Below are positions 53,781-63,141 of a stretch of DNA of 64,000 nucleotides, piece after piece (position 1 is the first letter of the stretch; each line of letters opens with the position of its first letter). The notes under the pieces were generated by a model, which searched no databases, had not been told where the DNA came from, and was given only the letters and a program-made list of their open reading frames with translations. The position numbers and the translations under genes are program-made. This stretch comes from CAWHMN01 sp051001135 (GTDB lineage Bacteria > Acidobacteriota > Terriglobia > Terriglobales > Acidobacteriaceae), in contig JBPCNO010000166.1 in the NCBI GenBank assembly GCA_051001135.1, forward strand, positions 31,674 to 95,673. Reading direction: 5' to 3'.

Positions 53781-54662
53781 TCACTTCCGCAGCTTACGAT
53801 AGGCGTCCATCAGCAGCGGTGGCGTGAGCCCATGGAGGACTCGTTTCATGCGGTGTCCCAGCGGATACGTTGTCCCTGGCCGCCGGACAAAGGCCACGGC
53901 ATGCGCCTCGGTCTCGTCCTCCGCAGGCCTGCCGTTGCTGAAATAATAGGTTGCGATGGATTTGCGGGTCCGATCCGGTGGGCACGAAAGCGGGGTGGGG
54001 TGGCCGTGATAGGAGTGGCTGGTGGTGCTGAAGATAGCGCAGCGATTGAAGATGGGGAGTATCTTCTGCTCCGCCTGGGTAAGATCGCGGTTCCATAATT
54101 CGAAATGACCGCCGTATTCCTCTTTCCAATCCTTATTCATGTAGACCAGGACATTGATACGGCGATCGACCTTCAACTTGGGGTGAAAACTGTAATCTGC
54201 GTGGACTTCCAGGCTCCCACCTGGTTTGATCTGGTGCAGGCCGCCGCCGTTGTAGTACGGATCGCCAAAGATATCCTGGATGCCAGTGAGCGTTTCCAGG
54301 AAGTTCAGCATCGGACGGCTGTTGAGAAATATCAGGATATCGCGCAACGAAGCTGGTAACTCTTCAGCATGATCGAAGGCGAGCTTGCGGTGTTGGTCCA
54401 CTCCGCGATGGCGCAACCAGTCCACCTGATCCGGATTGGGAAAATCGCGAACCGCCGCGTCCGCGACCACTGGGGGAAGGAAGTCGTCGAAGTAGATATG
54501 CGGAAACGGCGTGTTGCTCTGGTACGTTTCCGCCAGTTCGGTAGCCAGGCGTTCCAGCTTCTGCGTGTATTCCGGGCTGAATAACTCATCCAGGTAACCG
54601 TCGTCACTACGTGTTGCCATTGCTGGAGAGCTCTGCGCTACTACGCCTGCATGTGTCGGCAC
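53781..54662 (-). CDS. 2-oxoglutarate/Fe(II)-dependent dioxygenase (prolyl-4-hydroxylase-like)
   Basis: This 293-residue protein may start at the ATG at 54620, which removes 14 residues. The double-stranded beta-helix begins near residue 135. The iron facial triad is H154-x-D156 (LEVHADY) and H219 (SHSYHGHP), with R233 in TRKSIATYYF for the 2-oxoglutarate carboxylate. The N-terminal part (FPHIYFDDFLPPVVADAAV) is typical of P4H-like enzymes that act on sugars or proteins in polysaccharide gene sets. It has no signal peptide. Its terminator lies at 53722-53755. Confidence 0.9.
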   Translation of the reverse strand: MPTHAGVVAQSSPAMATRSDDGYLDELFSPEYTQKLERLATELAETYQSNTPFPHIYFDDFLPPVVADAAVRDFPNPDQVDWLRHRGVDQHRKLAFDHAEELPASLRDILIFLNSRPMLNFLETLTGIQDIFGDPYYNGGGLHQIKPGGSLEVHADYSFHPKLKVDRRINVLVYMNKDWKEEYGGHFELWNRDLTQAEQKILPIFNRCAIFSTTSHSYHGHPTPLSCPPDRTRKSIATYYFSNGRPAEDETEAHAVAFVRRPGTTYPLGHRMKRVLHGLTPPLLMDAYRKLRK

Positions 54663-54751
54663 TTCATAGCTCCTGTACTGCCATTGTCAATCTACTGAGC
54701 CAAAAAATCCGTGTCAACGCAGCCTGCCGCTGGCGCTGCCGGGGTTGCTTG

Positions 54752-56323
54752 CTATTTCACCGTGACGATAGCCAGACCATTCGGCGGCACGGTGATGGCG
54801 AGCCGCCCAGCGGAGAGTTGCAATTGTTGCGCGGGCGGAAGCTTGGCCATTCCGCGGAGCGCCGCCACCTGCTGTTTGGTGGGATAGCGCGGCGAGCCCA
54901 TCTTCTGCCATTCCGCATACGTGTCACCGTGCTGGGAATCCACCCGTTCCACCCTGGCGACGGCGCCCGGTGCGATGCCGCTGAACTTGAGCTCTATATC
55001 TTTTGCAGGCACGATCTGCTTCGGCTCCTCCTGGTTCCACAGCGCGATGACGAGCGAACCGTCATCCGCCTTCGTGACCAGTACGTCGTCGGCAGGATTC
55101 GCGATCCGCTGCGTGCCGAGGCCGTGCAGCAAGGCGAAGGCATCGAACGCGGGCTTGGGGATATTGTCCTCCGCGATCAACCCGTAACCGCCATAGAACG
55201 GCGTCTTGACCACGCCCTGCTCTTCGAAGACATCGGAAAAAGTCCAATAGGACATGATGTTCACCAGCCCGTCGCATTTCGTGATCACGCCGGCCATCCA
55301 CGGCCCCATGTAGATCGAGTCGGTGATCTCCGGCTGGTTCATATAAGTGGCGTTGAACTCGCTCCAGATGAGCGGAAGCTCCGGGCGCGCCGAAGCCTTG
55401 ATCTGCTGATGGACATGAGCGACGGCGGCGCACACCATCCCATGCGGCCCGACCTGCTGAGCAATCTGCTGATTTTGCTGTGCATCATGACCAAAGACAT
55501 CTTTGGCGGTGTCGTTGCCGTAGACGTGGGTGGACACAAAGTCGAGAGGTACGTGGTTCTGGGTCGCATGCGCGATCATCGCGTCGACCCAGGCGGCCTG
55601 CGCCGTGGCTGGGCCACCCACCCGCAGCCGTGGGCTCACGGCTTTCACGGCGCGGGCCGCGTGATCGTATAGCTCAAAGTAGGTTGGCTGCGCCGGTTTT
55701 CCAGTCCAGAAGTCGATGTTGGGCTCGTTCCACACCTCGAAGTACCATTGCGCGACCTCGTCGATGCCATATCGCTCTACCAGGTGCCGGGTGAACGCCT
55801 CCACCAGCGCGCCCCATTGGTCGTAATTTTTTGGCGGCGAGACCACCTGCTTGTACCAGAAGGCGTGAAGGTCCTGGCGCGCCGCCATTCTCCTGGGCAT
55901 GAAGCTGAGTTCGACGAAGGGCTTAACCCCATCGTCGAGCAGCCCATCATAGATCTGATCGACATACGACCAGTTGTAGATCGGCCGGCCCTGAGCGTCC
56001 TCGTCGTAGACGCCCAACTCATCCTGGAAGATGGCGTGGAAGCGCACATGCTTAAAGTCTGTGATGGCTCTGACCTCGCGCAGGTCGCGCCGGTAACTGT
56101 CACGCAGAGACAGAGCGGCCCGGCCTGAGCCGAACATCTGTTCCCAGAAGTGCGGAAAAGGCGTCGTTGCGCCCTTCGCGTCAATGGAGATGGTCTCGGC
56201 CGCATTCGCACCCTCTGGAGCCGAAACCTGCGCCCACACGGGTGCCGCAAACAGCAGCGCTAACGTTAGCGAGAGAAAAATCTGGGTCGAGCGGCGACGC
56301 GATGACGATGAACCAAAGCGCAT
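54752..56323 (-). CDS. Exported glycoside hydrolase family 39-like enzyme (beta-xylosidase type)
   Basis: This 523-residue enzyme has a Sec signal cleaved near AQV (about residue 31). The TIM barrel begins PFPHFWEQMFGSGRAALSLR. The acid/base Glu is E200 in WYFEVWNEPNI and the nucleophile is E322 in PLIWSEFNA, both in the GH39 context. A C-terminal beta-sandwich (about 420-523: DVLVTKADDGSLVIALWN, GLAIVTVK) follows, as in GH39 xylosidases. Expected activity is release of beta-linked xylose or a similar sugar. It is 32 nt downstream of the desaturase gene on the same strand, with no obvious functional link. Confidence 0.9.
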   Translation of the reverse strand: MRFGSSSSRRRSTQIFLSLTLALLFAAPVWAQVSAPEGANAAETISIDAKGATTPFPHFWEQMFGSGRAALSLRDSYRRDLREVRAITDFKHVRFHAIFQDELGVYDEDAQGRPIYNWSYVDQIYDGLLDDGVKPFVELSFMPRRMAARQDLHAFWYKQVVSPPKNYDQWGALVEAFTRHLVERYGIDEVAQWYFEVWNEPNIDFWTGKPAQPTYFELYDHAARAVKAVSPRLRVGGPATAQAAWVDAMIAHATQNHVPLDFVSTHVYGNDTAKDVFGHDAQQNQQIAQQVGPHGMVCAAVAHVHQQIKASARPELPLIWSEFNATYMNQPEITDSIYMGPWMAGVITKCDGLVNIMSYWTFSDVFEEQGVVKTPFYGGYGLIAEDNIPKPAFDAFALLHGLGTQRIANPADDVLVTKADDGSLVIALWNQEEPKQIVPAKDIELKFSGIAPGAVARVERVDSQHGDTYAEWQKMGSPRYPTKQQVAALRGMAKLPPAQQLQLSAGRLAITVPPNGLAIVTVK

Positions 56324-56355
56324 GCTTTTCGGATGCGAAGGAACAGCCGCAGGTA

Positions 56356-57258
56356 TCAGGAAAGCTCTTTCACGTAGACCTTCCTGGCCAGCCCCAGCTT
56401 CTGCATAAACCAGATCGCATAGTAATTCGGGTCGAATTCATACCAGGCCAGTCCATGCCGCGCGGACACGGGGTGAGCGTGATGGTTGTTGTGCCAACCT
56501 TCGCCTCCGGTCAGCAGCGCTACCCACCATAGATTGCGGCTGTCGTCGCGCGTGTCGAACCGGCGTGAACCCCAAAGGTGCGTCGCGGAGTTGACCAGCC
56601 AGGTGACATGCAGCCCGACGGTGACCCGCAGGAAGATGCCCCACAACACCCACGACCATCCACCGAGAGCCAGCAGGCCGAAGCCCACCACCGTGACCGG
56701 CACCCAATGCCAGCGGTCCAGAATCCGGTAAAAACGCCGCTGCATCAGGTCCGGCGCATAGCGTTCGAGCAGCGGCGTCTGGCCATGCAGCGAGCCATGG
56801 AGAATCCAGTCCATGTGCGCCCAGTAGGCGCCTTCGCGCGGCGAATGCGGATCGCCGGGCTTGTCCGTGTGCTGGTGGTGCAGGCGATGCACGGCCACCC
56901 AGTAGAGAGGTCCGCCCTGCAGGGCCATGGTGCCGCAGACGGCGATCGTGTACTCCATCCAGCGGGGCACCACGTAACCCCGGTGCGTCAGCAACCGGTG
57001 GTAGCCGATCCCGATCCCCACATTCTGGCCGAAGATCCACATTACGGCGAAGGCCGCCAGGCCTCCCCAGGTGAAGCGGAAGAGAGCGGCGATGGCCAGC
57101 AGGTGAAAGGCGATGATGGCAATAGCGAAGGCCCAGTTCAGCCCTCTCCGGTGCTGAATCAGCAGTACGTCCGGATCCGGCCGGGAGCTATAGCCAACCG
57201 CGCTGTGCGAGACTGCCGGCGCGTCTTCCAAATGGGGGTGTGGGGCTGCGGTTGTCAT
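56356..57258 (-). CDS. Membrane fatty-acyl-CoA desaturase (delta-9 type)
   Basis: This 300-residue protein shows the three histidine boxes of membrane di-iron desaturases: HRLLTH (87-92), HRLHHQH (124-130) and HNNHH in EGWHNNHHAHP (about 256). Four membrane helices lie at about 43-62, 65-85, 102-122 and 190-225. GIGIGYHR and DPHSPREGAYWAH are typical of stearoyl-CoA-type delta-9 enzymes, which use oxygen and electrons to make mono-unsaturated acyl chains. It probably adjusts membrane fluidity. It is divergent from the ISC operon, with about 265 nt between them. Confidence 0.93.
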   Translation of the reverse strand: MTTAAPHPHLEDAPAVSHSAVGYSSRPDPDVLLIQHRRGLNWAFAIAIIAFHLLAIAALFRFTWGGLAAFAVMWIFGQNVGIGIGYHRLLTHRGYVVPRWMEYTIAVCGTMALQGGPLYWVAVHRLHHQHTDKPGDPHSPREGAYWAHMDWILHGSLHGQTPLLERYAPDLMQRRFYRILDRWHWVPVTVVGFGLLALGGWSWVLWGIFLRVTVGLHVTWLVNSATHLWGSRRFDTRDDSRNLWWVALLTGGEGWHNNHHAHPVSARHGLAWYEFDPNYYAIWFMQKLGLARKVYVKELS

Positions 57259-57437
57259 GCTGATTTCGAGCGTATCGCCAGAATGAGCAATCCGCTGTAA
57301 GACTTCCGTAATAAGGATCTTGCAGCATCCCCGCCGATCAAACGGAGACCCGCGCGCATTCGCCGGCGCGGCAACAGGGTGTCGCGGGCGGAATCTCTTT
57401 TTCGTTGATAAAAATTACTGTTTTCCCACGGGATGGT

Positions 57438-57467
57438 TTGCGGCAGCCAAAATAAGGGACGTATACT
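57438..57467 (+). promoter_or_regulatory. Predicted sigma-70-like promoter of the isc operon
   Basis: TTGCGG (57438-57443) and TATACT (57462-57467) are separated by 18 nt and lie about 57 nt upstream of the iscR ATG. Transcription should begin near 57474, immediately before the tandem palindromes at 57478-57501. Confidence 0.6.
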
Positions 57468-57477
57468 GAATATGCGA

Positions 57478-57501
57478 CCCGACAGGTCGGGGATTAATCC
57501 C
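57478..57501. promoter_or_regulatory. Tandem palindromes in the iscR leader (candidate IscR operator)
   Basis: CCCGAC-AG-GTCGGG (57478-57491) is followed, sharing two bases, by the perfect palindrome GGGATTAATCCC (57490-57501). They lie just downstream of the predicted transcription start and 22 nt before iscR. This placement suits repression by the adjacent Rrf2-family regulator, which in other bacteria represses its own isc operon. Binding is inference. Confidence 0.5.
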
Positions 57502-57523
57502 AGCCAGTCTGCGAACTCCGCCT

Positions 57524-58006
57524 ATGCTCAGACTCACCAAGAAAGCCGACTACGGCCTGATGGCCCTGAAGTTCCTGGCCGAGCATCCGGAGACGCCCTC
57601 GCAGAGCGCAAAAGATATTGCGGAGGCGTATGGGATTCCAGCGCAACTGCTGGCCAAGATTTTGCAGCGGCTCACCAAGGTAGGGCTGCTGCGCTCGCAC
57701 GCGGGGATCAACGGCGGCTATGCGCTGTCGCGGAACCCTGTCGAGATCACCGCTTTCGAGGTCATTTACGCCATCGACGGACCATTGTTCATCACGTCCT
57801 GCGGTACCGGCCTGGACAGCAAACGGGCTTGCGACCTGACGGACAGTTGCACCATCAAAGAGCCGATGCGCAAGGTGAACGAGAGTATTTCCGACGTATT
57901 GAAGGCGATCCGGATCGCCGATCTGGTGGACGCCGTGCCCTTCGACCGGCGGTTACATCACTCCGGCGCAGCAGCGGTAAGCAGGCAACTGGTGACACTC
58001 GGCTAG
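57524..58006 (+). CDS. iscR: Rrf2-family iron-sulfur-responsive regulator IscR
   Basis: The 160-residue protein begins with the Rrf2 winged helix (MLRLTKKADYGLMALKFLAE; recognition region IPAQLLAKILQRLTKVGLL, wing GINGGYALSR). Three cysteines, C93, C103 and C109 (SCGTG, RACDL, DSCTI), match the cluster-binding trio of IscR, although the first spacing is longer (9 residues between C93 and C103, against 5 in the E. coli protein). It would sense cluster supply and control the operon it heads. The ATG at 57524 follows the tandem palindromes. A 60-nt gap separates it from iscS. Confidence 0.9.
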   Translation: MLRLTKKADYGLMALKFLAEHPETPSQSAKDIAEAYGIPAQLLAKILQRLTKVGLLRSHAGINGGYALSRNPVEITAFEVIYAIDGPLFITSCGTGLDSKRACDLTDSCTIKEPMRKVNESISDVLKAIRIADLVDAVPFDRRLHHSGAAAVSRQLVTLG

Positions 58007-58066
58007 GCCATGGGCTGATTCTGGCCGGCAGACAATGAAGCTTTAACGATTTACGGCAGTGATGAG

Positions 58067-59374
58067 ATGGGGAAAACAAGCATGAGCACCAGCATGAACA
58101 CCTTCGACGATGATGCAACGGCGGTTCCAGCGGCGACCTTCCCGCGTGCTTCCGCGGACGTGAAACTGCCGATCTACATGGATAACCACGCCACCACGCC
58201 GCTCGATCCGCGGGTGCTCAAGGCCATGATGCCGTATCTGACGGGCATCTTCGGCAACGCCGCCAGCCGCAATCACTCCTTTGGCTGGGAGGCGGAGCAG
58301 GCAGTGGAGGCGGCGCGCGAGCAGATCGCCAAGCTCATCGGCGCCACGGCCAAAGAGATCATCTTTACCTCCGGCGCGACGGAGAGCAACAACCTGGCGC
58401 TGAAGGGCATTGCCGAGATGTATCGCGAGCGCGGCAATCACATCATCACGCAGGTGACCGAGCACAAGGCGGTGCTGGACACCTGCAAGCGGCTGGAAAA
58501 GGCCGGCTACCGGGTCACCTATCTGCCGGTGAAGGCGGACGGCATCATTGATCTGGAAGACCTGAAGCGCGCCCTGGACGACAAGACCATTCTCGTCTCC
58601 ATCATGTTTGCCAACAATGAAATCGGTGTAATCCAGCCGGTAACGGAGATCGGCAAGCTATGCCGCGAGCGCGGGGTCATCTTCCATACCGACGCAGTGC
58701 AGGCGGTGGGCAAGATTCCGGTAGATGTGAACGCGATGAACATCGACGTGCTGTCGCTCTCCGGACACAAGATCTACGGGCCCAAGGGCGTAGGCGCCTT
58801 GTACGTGCGGCGGCGCAACCCGCGTGTCCAGATCTCCGAGCAGATCAATGGCGGCGGTCACGAACGCGGCATGCGCTCCGGGACCCTGAATGTTCCCGGC
58901 ATCGTCGGACTGGGCAAGGCCTGCGAGATTGCCAAGGAGGAGATGGCAGCCGAGGCAGCACGCCTCTCCAAGCTGCGCGACAAGCTCAAGGCCAAGCTCG
59001 AGTCTTCGCTCGACTATGTACATGTGAACGGCTCCATGGAACATCGCCTGCCCAACAACCTGAACGTCAGCTTCGTCTATGTCGAAGGCGAGTCGTTGCT
59101 GATGGGTATTAACGATGTTGCAGTTTCCAGCGGTTCCGCCTGCACCTCGGCGACACTTGAGCCATCCTATGTATTGAAGGCGCTCGGTCTCGGGGATGAT
59201 GTGGCGCACAGCTCGATCCGCTTTGGGCTAGGCCGCTTCAATACCGAGGCCGAAGTGAACTATGTCGCCGATAAGCTTATCGACATCGTGCAGAAGCTGC
59301 GCGAACTTTCGCCGCTCTATGAGATGGTCAAGGAAGGCATCGACATCTCCAAGATCGAGTGGCAGGCGCATTAA
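58067..59374 (+). CDS. iscS: Cysteine desulfurase IscS
   Basis: This 435-residue class V PLP enzyme starts with about 35 extra residues before PIYMDNHATTPLDPRV; an ATG at 58082 is an alternative start. H133 (VTEHKAV), the PLP lysine K235 (LSGHKIYG) and the persulfide cysteine C359 (SSGSACTSA) are in place, with the long flexible loop of the IscS type. It takes sulfur from cysteine and passes it to IscU. It lies between iscR and iscU (46 nt). Confidence 0.97.
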   Translation: MGKTSMSTSMNTFDDDATAVPAATFPRASADVKLPIYMDNHATTPLDPRVLKAMMPYLTGIFGNAASRNHSFGWEAEQAVEAAREQIAKLIGATAKEIIFTSGATESNNLALKGIAEMYRERGNHIITQVTEHKAVLDTCKRLEKAGYRVTYLPVKADGIIDLEDLKRALDDKTILVSIMFANNEIGVIQPVTEIGKLCRERGVIFHTDAVQAVGKIPVDVNAMNIDVLSLSGHKIYGPKGVGALYVRRRNPRVQISEQINGGGHERGMRSGTLNVPGIVGLGKACEIAKEEMAAEAARLSKLRDKLKAKLESSLDYVHVNGSMEHRLPNNLNVSFVYVEGESLLMGINDVAVSSGSACTSATLEPSYVLKALGLGDDVAHSSIRFGLGRFNTEAEVNYVADKLIDIVQKLRELSPLYEMVKEGIDISKIEWQAH

Positions 59375-59420
59375 CGACAGTCAACGCAGAGATTGCATCG
59401 CAAGATCCCGGAGGGATGAA

Positions 59421-59846
59421 ATGGCATATAGCGACAAGGTAATCGATCACTACAACAACCCCCGCAATGTCGGCCAGATGGACAAGAAGAGCAGCGACGT
59501 CGGCACCGGTCTGGTGGGCGCGCCGGAGTGTGGCGACGTGATGCGGCTGCAGATCAGGGTCAATCCGGAGACGCAGGTCATCGAAGAGGCCAAGTTCAAG
59601 ACCTTCGGCTGCGGCTCGGCGATCGCTTCGTCCTCGCTCGCGACCGAGTGGGTCAAGGGCAAGACCGTCTCTGAAGCGATGACGATCACGAACACGGATA
59701 TCGTCAAGGAGCTGGCATTGCCGCCGGTGAAGATCCACTGCTCGGTGCTCGCGGAAGACGCGATCCGTGCGGCGATCGGCGACTGGAAGACCAAGAACAA
59801 TGTCGGCGAAACCGCTCCGGCAGTTGCCACCGCCGTGGCGCTGTAG
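59421..59846 (+). CDS. iscU: Iron-sulfur cluster scaffold IscU
   Basis: Starting at the ATG at 59421 (GGAGGG upstream) it has 141 residues. Cluster ligands are C37 with D39 (PECGDVM), C64 (FGCGSAI) and H106-C107 (KIHCSVL). The chaperone recognition motif LPPVK (100-104) just before C107 is what HscA binds, and hscA lies in the same operon. The C-terminal tail is slightly longer than in E. coli. It receives sulfur from IscS and builds 2Fe-2S clusters. Confidence 0.97.
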   Translation: MAYSDKVIDHYNNPRNVGQMDKKSSDVGTGLVGAPECGDVMRLQIRVNPETQVIEEAKFKTFGCGSAIASSSLATEWVKGKTVSEAMTITNTDIVKELALPPVKIHCSVLAEDAIRAAIGDWKTKNNVGETAPAVATAVAL

Positions 59847-59874
59847 CAAGGGCGAGCAGACGGGCACGCGATTC

Positions 59875-60318
59875 ATGGATACTGTCACCATCAAGACGCA
59901 AACCGGAAGCCCAGGCGTGGCGACCGGTTCGGCGCAAGGCCCACCAGCCGATGCGGGGCGGGCCGACCGGGCCTCTGCACCCAAGGTGGGTGTGGACGTG
60001 ACGGAGCGCGCCCTCAAGCGCATTCGCATCGCGATGGCCAAGGAAGGCATCTCTCCGGCCGAGGGAGGGCTGCGCCTCGGCATCCTGGGTGGCGGTTGCT
60101 CCGGCCTCTCGTACAGCATTCGCTTCGATACGCAGCCGCGGGAACGCGACCGCGTCTTCACCTATGGCGATGTCCGCGTCTTCATCGATCCGAAGTCGTT
60201 CCTGTACTTGAACGGCATGGTTCTGGATTACGAAGAGACGCTGATGCGGCAGGGCTTCAACTTCATCAATCCCAACTCGAAGAAGTCCTGCGGCTGCGGC
60301 TCATCCTTCACGGCGTAG
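59875..60318 (+). CDS. iscA: A-type iron-sulfur carrier IscA
   Basis: The ATG at 59875 gives 147 residues. The HesB/IscA fold has the three cysteines C75 (GGGCSGLSY), C139 and C141 (KKSCGCGSSF). An N-terminal extension of about 38 residues, rich in Gly, Ala and Pro, precedes the domain and is not usual. It carries clusters or iron from IscU to target proteins. It starts 28 nt after iscU. Confidence 0.93.
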   Translation: MDTVTIKTQTGSPGVATGSAQGPPADAGRADRASAPKVGVDVTERALKRIRIAMAKEGISPAEGGLRLGILGGGCSGLSYSIRFDTQPRERDRVFTYGDVRVFIDPKSFLYLNGMVLDYEETLMRQGFNFINPNSKKSCGCGSSFTA

Positions 60319-60375
60319 ACAAAGCAGACGGCGTTGTCTGTTGCCCGGCTGCAACCTGCCGCACGAAAGCTTCCT

Positions 60376-61086
60376 ATGTCTAACTCCGCTCAGAGTCCGT
60401 CTAGTCCGTCGATGCCGCACGCCGATGCAATCCTGGCGGGCGGCGCGACGACCTACTTCGAGCTCTTCGATCTGCCGCCGCGGCTCACCATCGACACCGC
60501 CGAGCTGGAACGCGCCTTCTATCGCCTGAGCCGCAAGCTGCATCCGGACCTCTATGCCCGCAAGAGCGCGGAGCAGCAGGCCTGGAGCCTGCGTCAGAGC
60601 TCGCTGCTGAATGACGCCTACCGCACGCTCAAGGATCCCATCGCCCGCACCGAATATCTGCTGGAGCTCGAAGGCCTTCGCCGCAAGGATGAGAACAAAC
60701 AAGAGGGCGCCAGCGCGAAACAGAGCCGCGTGCCCGCCGATCTGCTCGAAGAGGTCTTCGAGTTCAACATGCAGCTCGAAGAGATGCGCATGAACGTGAA
60801 GATGGGTGAGGACGATCCCGAGCTGCGCAGCGATCTGACGGCGGCGCAACAGCAGTTCACAGGCATGCTGGACGACACGGATCGGGACCTGCGTTCCGCG
60901 TGGAGCGCGTGGGATGCAGCCGTGGACGCTGGCGAAACACCCGGCAAAGATGCGGCTAAGGCACGCATGGCGGCGCTGCTGGATCGTCGCAGTTATCTAC
61001 GCAATCTGGTGCGCGATGTCGCCACCGTGCTCGAGCCTGCAAACGGCGCCCCTGCAACCAGCGATGTAGTCCAGACAGGAGTCTGA
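60376..61086 (+). CDS. hscB: J-domain co-chaperone HscB
   Basis: The ATG at 60376 gives 236 residues. The J domain spans about 25-105 with HPD at 56-58 (RKLHPDLYA) and LNDAYRTLKDPIARTEYLL. The C-terminal helical domain (VFEFNMQLEEMR) is the IscU-binding part; the whole is longer than E. coli HscB (171). It delivers IscU to HscA and stimulates its ATPase. Its stop overlaps the hscA start by one base. Confidence 0.93.
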   Translation: MSNSAQSPSSPSMPHADAILAGGATTYFELFDLPPRLTIDTAELERAFYRLSRKLHPDLYARKSAEQQAWSLRQSSLLNDAYRTLKDPIARTEYLLELEGLRRKDENKQEGASAKQSRVPADLLEEVFEFNMQLEEMRMNVKMGEDDPELRSDLTAAQQQFTGMLDDTDRDLRSAWSAWDAAVDAGETPGKDAAKARMAALLDRRSYLRNLVRDVATVLEPANGAPATSDVVQTGV

Positions 61087-63083
61087 TGCCTGAAGTTCCC
61101 ATCAATCCGGAAGTTGCCCTCGCCGACGCATCAGCCGTTGATGAGGCCCTTGTCGTCGGCATCGACCTCGGCACCACCAATTCGCTTGTCGCCTTCATGC
61201 AGGGCGAACAGCCGATGGTTATTCCCGGCGAGGACGGCTCGAAGCTGGTGCCCTCGGTGGTAGCCATGCCTGCCTCTGGCGCTGAACGGGTCGTAGTGGG
61301 CAATGCAGCGCGTAGGCATCTGCTGGCCTCGCCAGATCGCGCCGTCTATTCGGTGAAGCGCCTGATGGGCCGCGGCGTGGAAGACATCACGGACGAGTTG
61401 AAGCTCTTTCCCTTCCGCGTTGCCGACGATATTCAGCCGGGTGAGGTCCTGCGCATCGAGTTGGGCGGCAAGCAGTACACGCCACCGGAGATCTCCGCCT
61501 ACGTGCTGCGGCAGCTCAAGCGCAACGCCGAGCGTTACTTCGGCAGGCCGGTCACCCAGGCGGTCATCACGGTGCCTGCCTACTTCAACGATGCGCAGCG
61601 CCAGGCGACCAAAGACGCTGGACGCATGGCGGGACTCGAAGTGCTCCGCTTGGTCAATGAACCGACGGCGGCGGCGCTGGCGTACGGTCTCGACAGGGAA
61701 AACGCCGGCATCGTTGCCGTCTACGATCTCGGCGGCGGTACCTTCGACATCTCCATCCTCAAGCTGCACGAGGGGATCTTTGAAGTCATCGCTACCAACG
61801 GCGATACGCACCTGGGGGGCGACGACGTCGACAATCTACTGATTGCCATCGCGCTCGACGAGATCGAGAGCGAGCACAAGGACATCAATGGAAACCCTAT
61901 TGGGGCCCGCAAGCAGCCGGAGCTGGTGCAGGCGGTGCGTCAGTCAGTCATCGACGCGAAGATCGCGCTTTCCACCAGAGACTCCGCGCACCTCGACGTT
62001 CCGTTGCCCGATGGAACGCGCTATCAGCGCGCAATCGCACGCGCGCAGTTTGAGCAGCTTATCGAGCCAATCTTGCAGCGCACAGTCGAACCTTGCCGGC
62101 AGGCGCTGCGCGACGCCGGGCTCTCGTCTGCAGACATTGTCGAAGTCGTTATGGTGGGCGGTTCCACGCGCATTCCTCGCGTGCAGCAACTGGTATCCGA
62201 TCTATTCGATCTCCCCGCGCGGGGCAAACAGCCGCACACGGAACTGAATCCCGACGAGGTGGTCGCGCTCGGCGCCGCCGTGCAGGCGCACATCCTCGGC
62301 GGCGGCTCGAGCATCACGGAAGACATGCTGTTGCTCGATGTGACGCCGCTGTCGCTCGGCATTGAGGCGCTCGGCGGCGTGGTGGCGAAGATCATCCAGC
62401 GCAACTCGACCATCCCCGCATCCGCGACAGAGCACTTCACCACCGGCGTGGATGGACAGACCAACGTCGCCATCCATGTGGTGCAGGGCGAACGGGAGCT
62501 TGCCAAAGACTGCCGCTCGCTGGCGCGCTTCGATCTGCGCGGGATCCCACCCATGTCGGCCGGCCTGCCTCGTATCGAAGTCAAGTTTCTGATCGACGCG
62601 AACGGACTGTTACAGGTCTCGGCGGTGGAGCAGAGAAGCGGCACCGAGGCGCAGATCGAAGTGAAGCCGACCTATGGTCTTACCGACGAGCAGGTGGAAT
62701 CGATGATTCTCGACTCGTTCGATCACGCTGAGGCGGACTTCCACGAGCGGCAGTTGATCGAGGCGCGCCACGAGGCGAGGATCATCCTTGACGCGGTGGC
62801 GAAGGCGCCGTCGAACCCCGCATGGCAGCAGCTCTCCGATGATGAGCGTGCGGAGATCGCAGCGCGCACCGCGGACTTGACGAAGCTGGCGGACGGCAGT
62901 GACCTGGAGGCTCTGCGTCACGGCACAGAAGCTTTGGATAAGGCCACACGCCGCTTCGCGGAGGTGATGATGGACGTGGCGGTCTCCGGCGCACTGCACG
63001 GACAAACCATGGACTCGGCCGGTGAGAAACTGGGCGAGGGGCCGAATGCGCCCCATCCTTTCGCGCCAGCCGAGTACAAGTAA
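61086..63083 (+). CDS. hscA: Hsp70-type chaperone HscA
   Basis: This 665-residue Hsp70 shows the phosphate-1 motif GIDLGTTNSL (25-34), AVITVPAYFNDAQRQATKDA, VYDLGGGTFDISIL, the adenosine motif VVMVGGSTRIPRVQQL, a substrate domain (LLLDVTPLSLGIEALGG) and a helical lid. About 20 residues precede the ATPase domain. Position directly after hscB in an isc operon, and the LPPVK motif in IscU, identify it as HscA rather than DnaK. It helps clusters leave IscU. Confidence 0.95.
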   Translation: MPEVPINPEVALADASAVDEALVVGIDLGTTNSLVAFMQGEQPMVIPGEDGSKLVPSVVAMPASGAERVVVGNAARRHLLASPDRAVYSVKRLMGRGVEDITDELKLFPFRVADDIQPGEVLRIELGGKQYTPPEISAYVLRQLKRNAERYFGRPVTQAVITVPAYFNDAQRQATKDAGRMAGLEVLRLVNEPTAAALAYGLDRENAGIVAVYDLGGGTFDISILKLHEGIFEVIATNGDTHLGGDDVDNLLIAIALDEIESEHKDINGNPIGARKQPELVQAVRQSVIDAKIALSTRDSAHLDVPLPDGTRYQRAIARAQFEQLIEPILQRTVEPCRQALRDAGLSSADIVEVVMVGGSTRIPRVQQLVSDLFDLPARGKQPHTELNPDEVVALGAAVQAHILGGGSSITEDMLLLDVTPLSLGIEALGGVVAKIIQRNSTIPASATEHFTTGVDGQTNVAIHVVQGERELAKDCRSLARFDLRGIPPMSAGLPRIEVKFLIDANGLLQVSAVEQRSGTEAQIEVKPTYGLTDEQVESMILDSFDHAEADFHERQLIEARHEARIILDAVAKAPSNPAWQQLSDDERAEIAARTADLTKLADGSDLEALRHGTEALDKATRRFAEVMMDVAVSGALHGQTMDSAGEKLGEGPNAPHPFAPAEYK

Positions 63084-63141
63084 CGCCTTGTATGTGGATG
63101 GCTATGGGGTGGAGACGAGGCACACTCTATGAGCATCGCGT

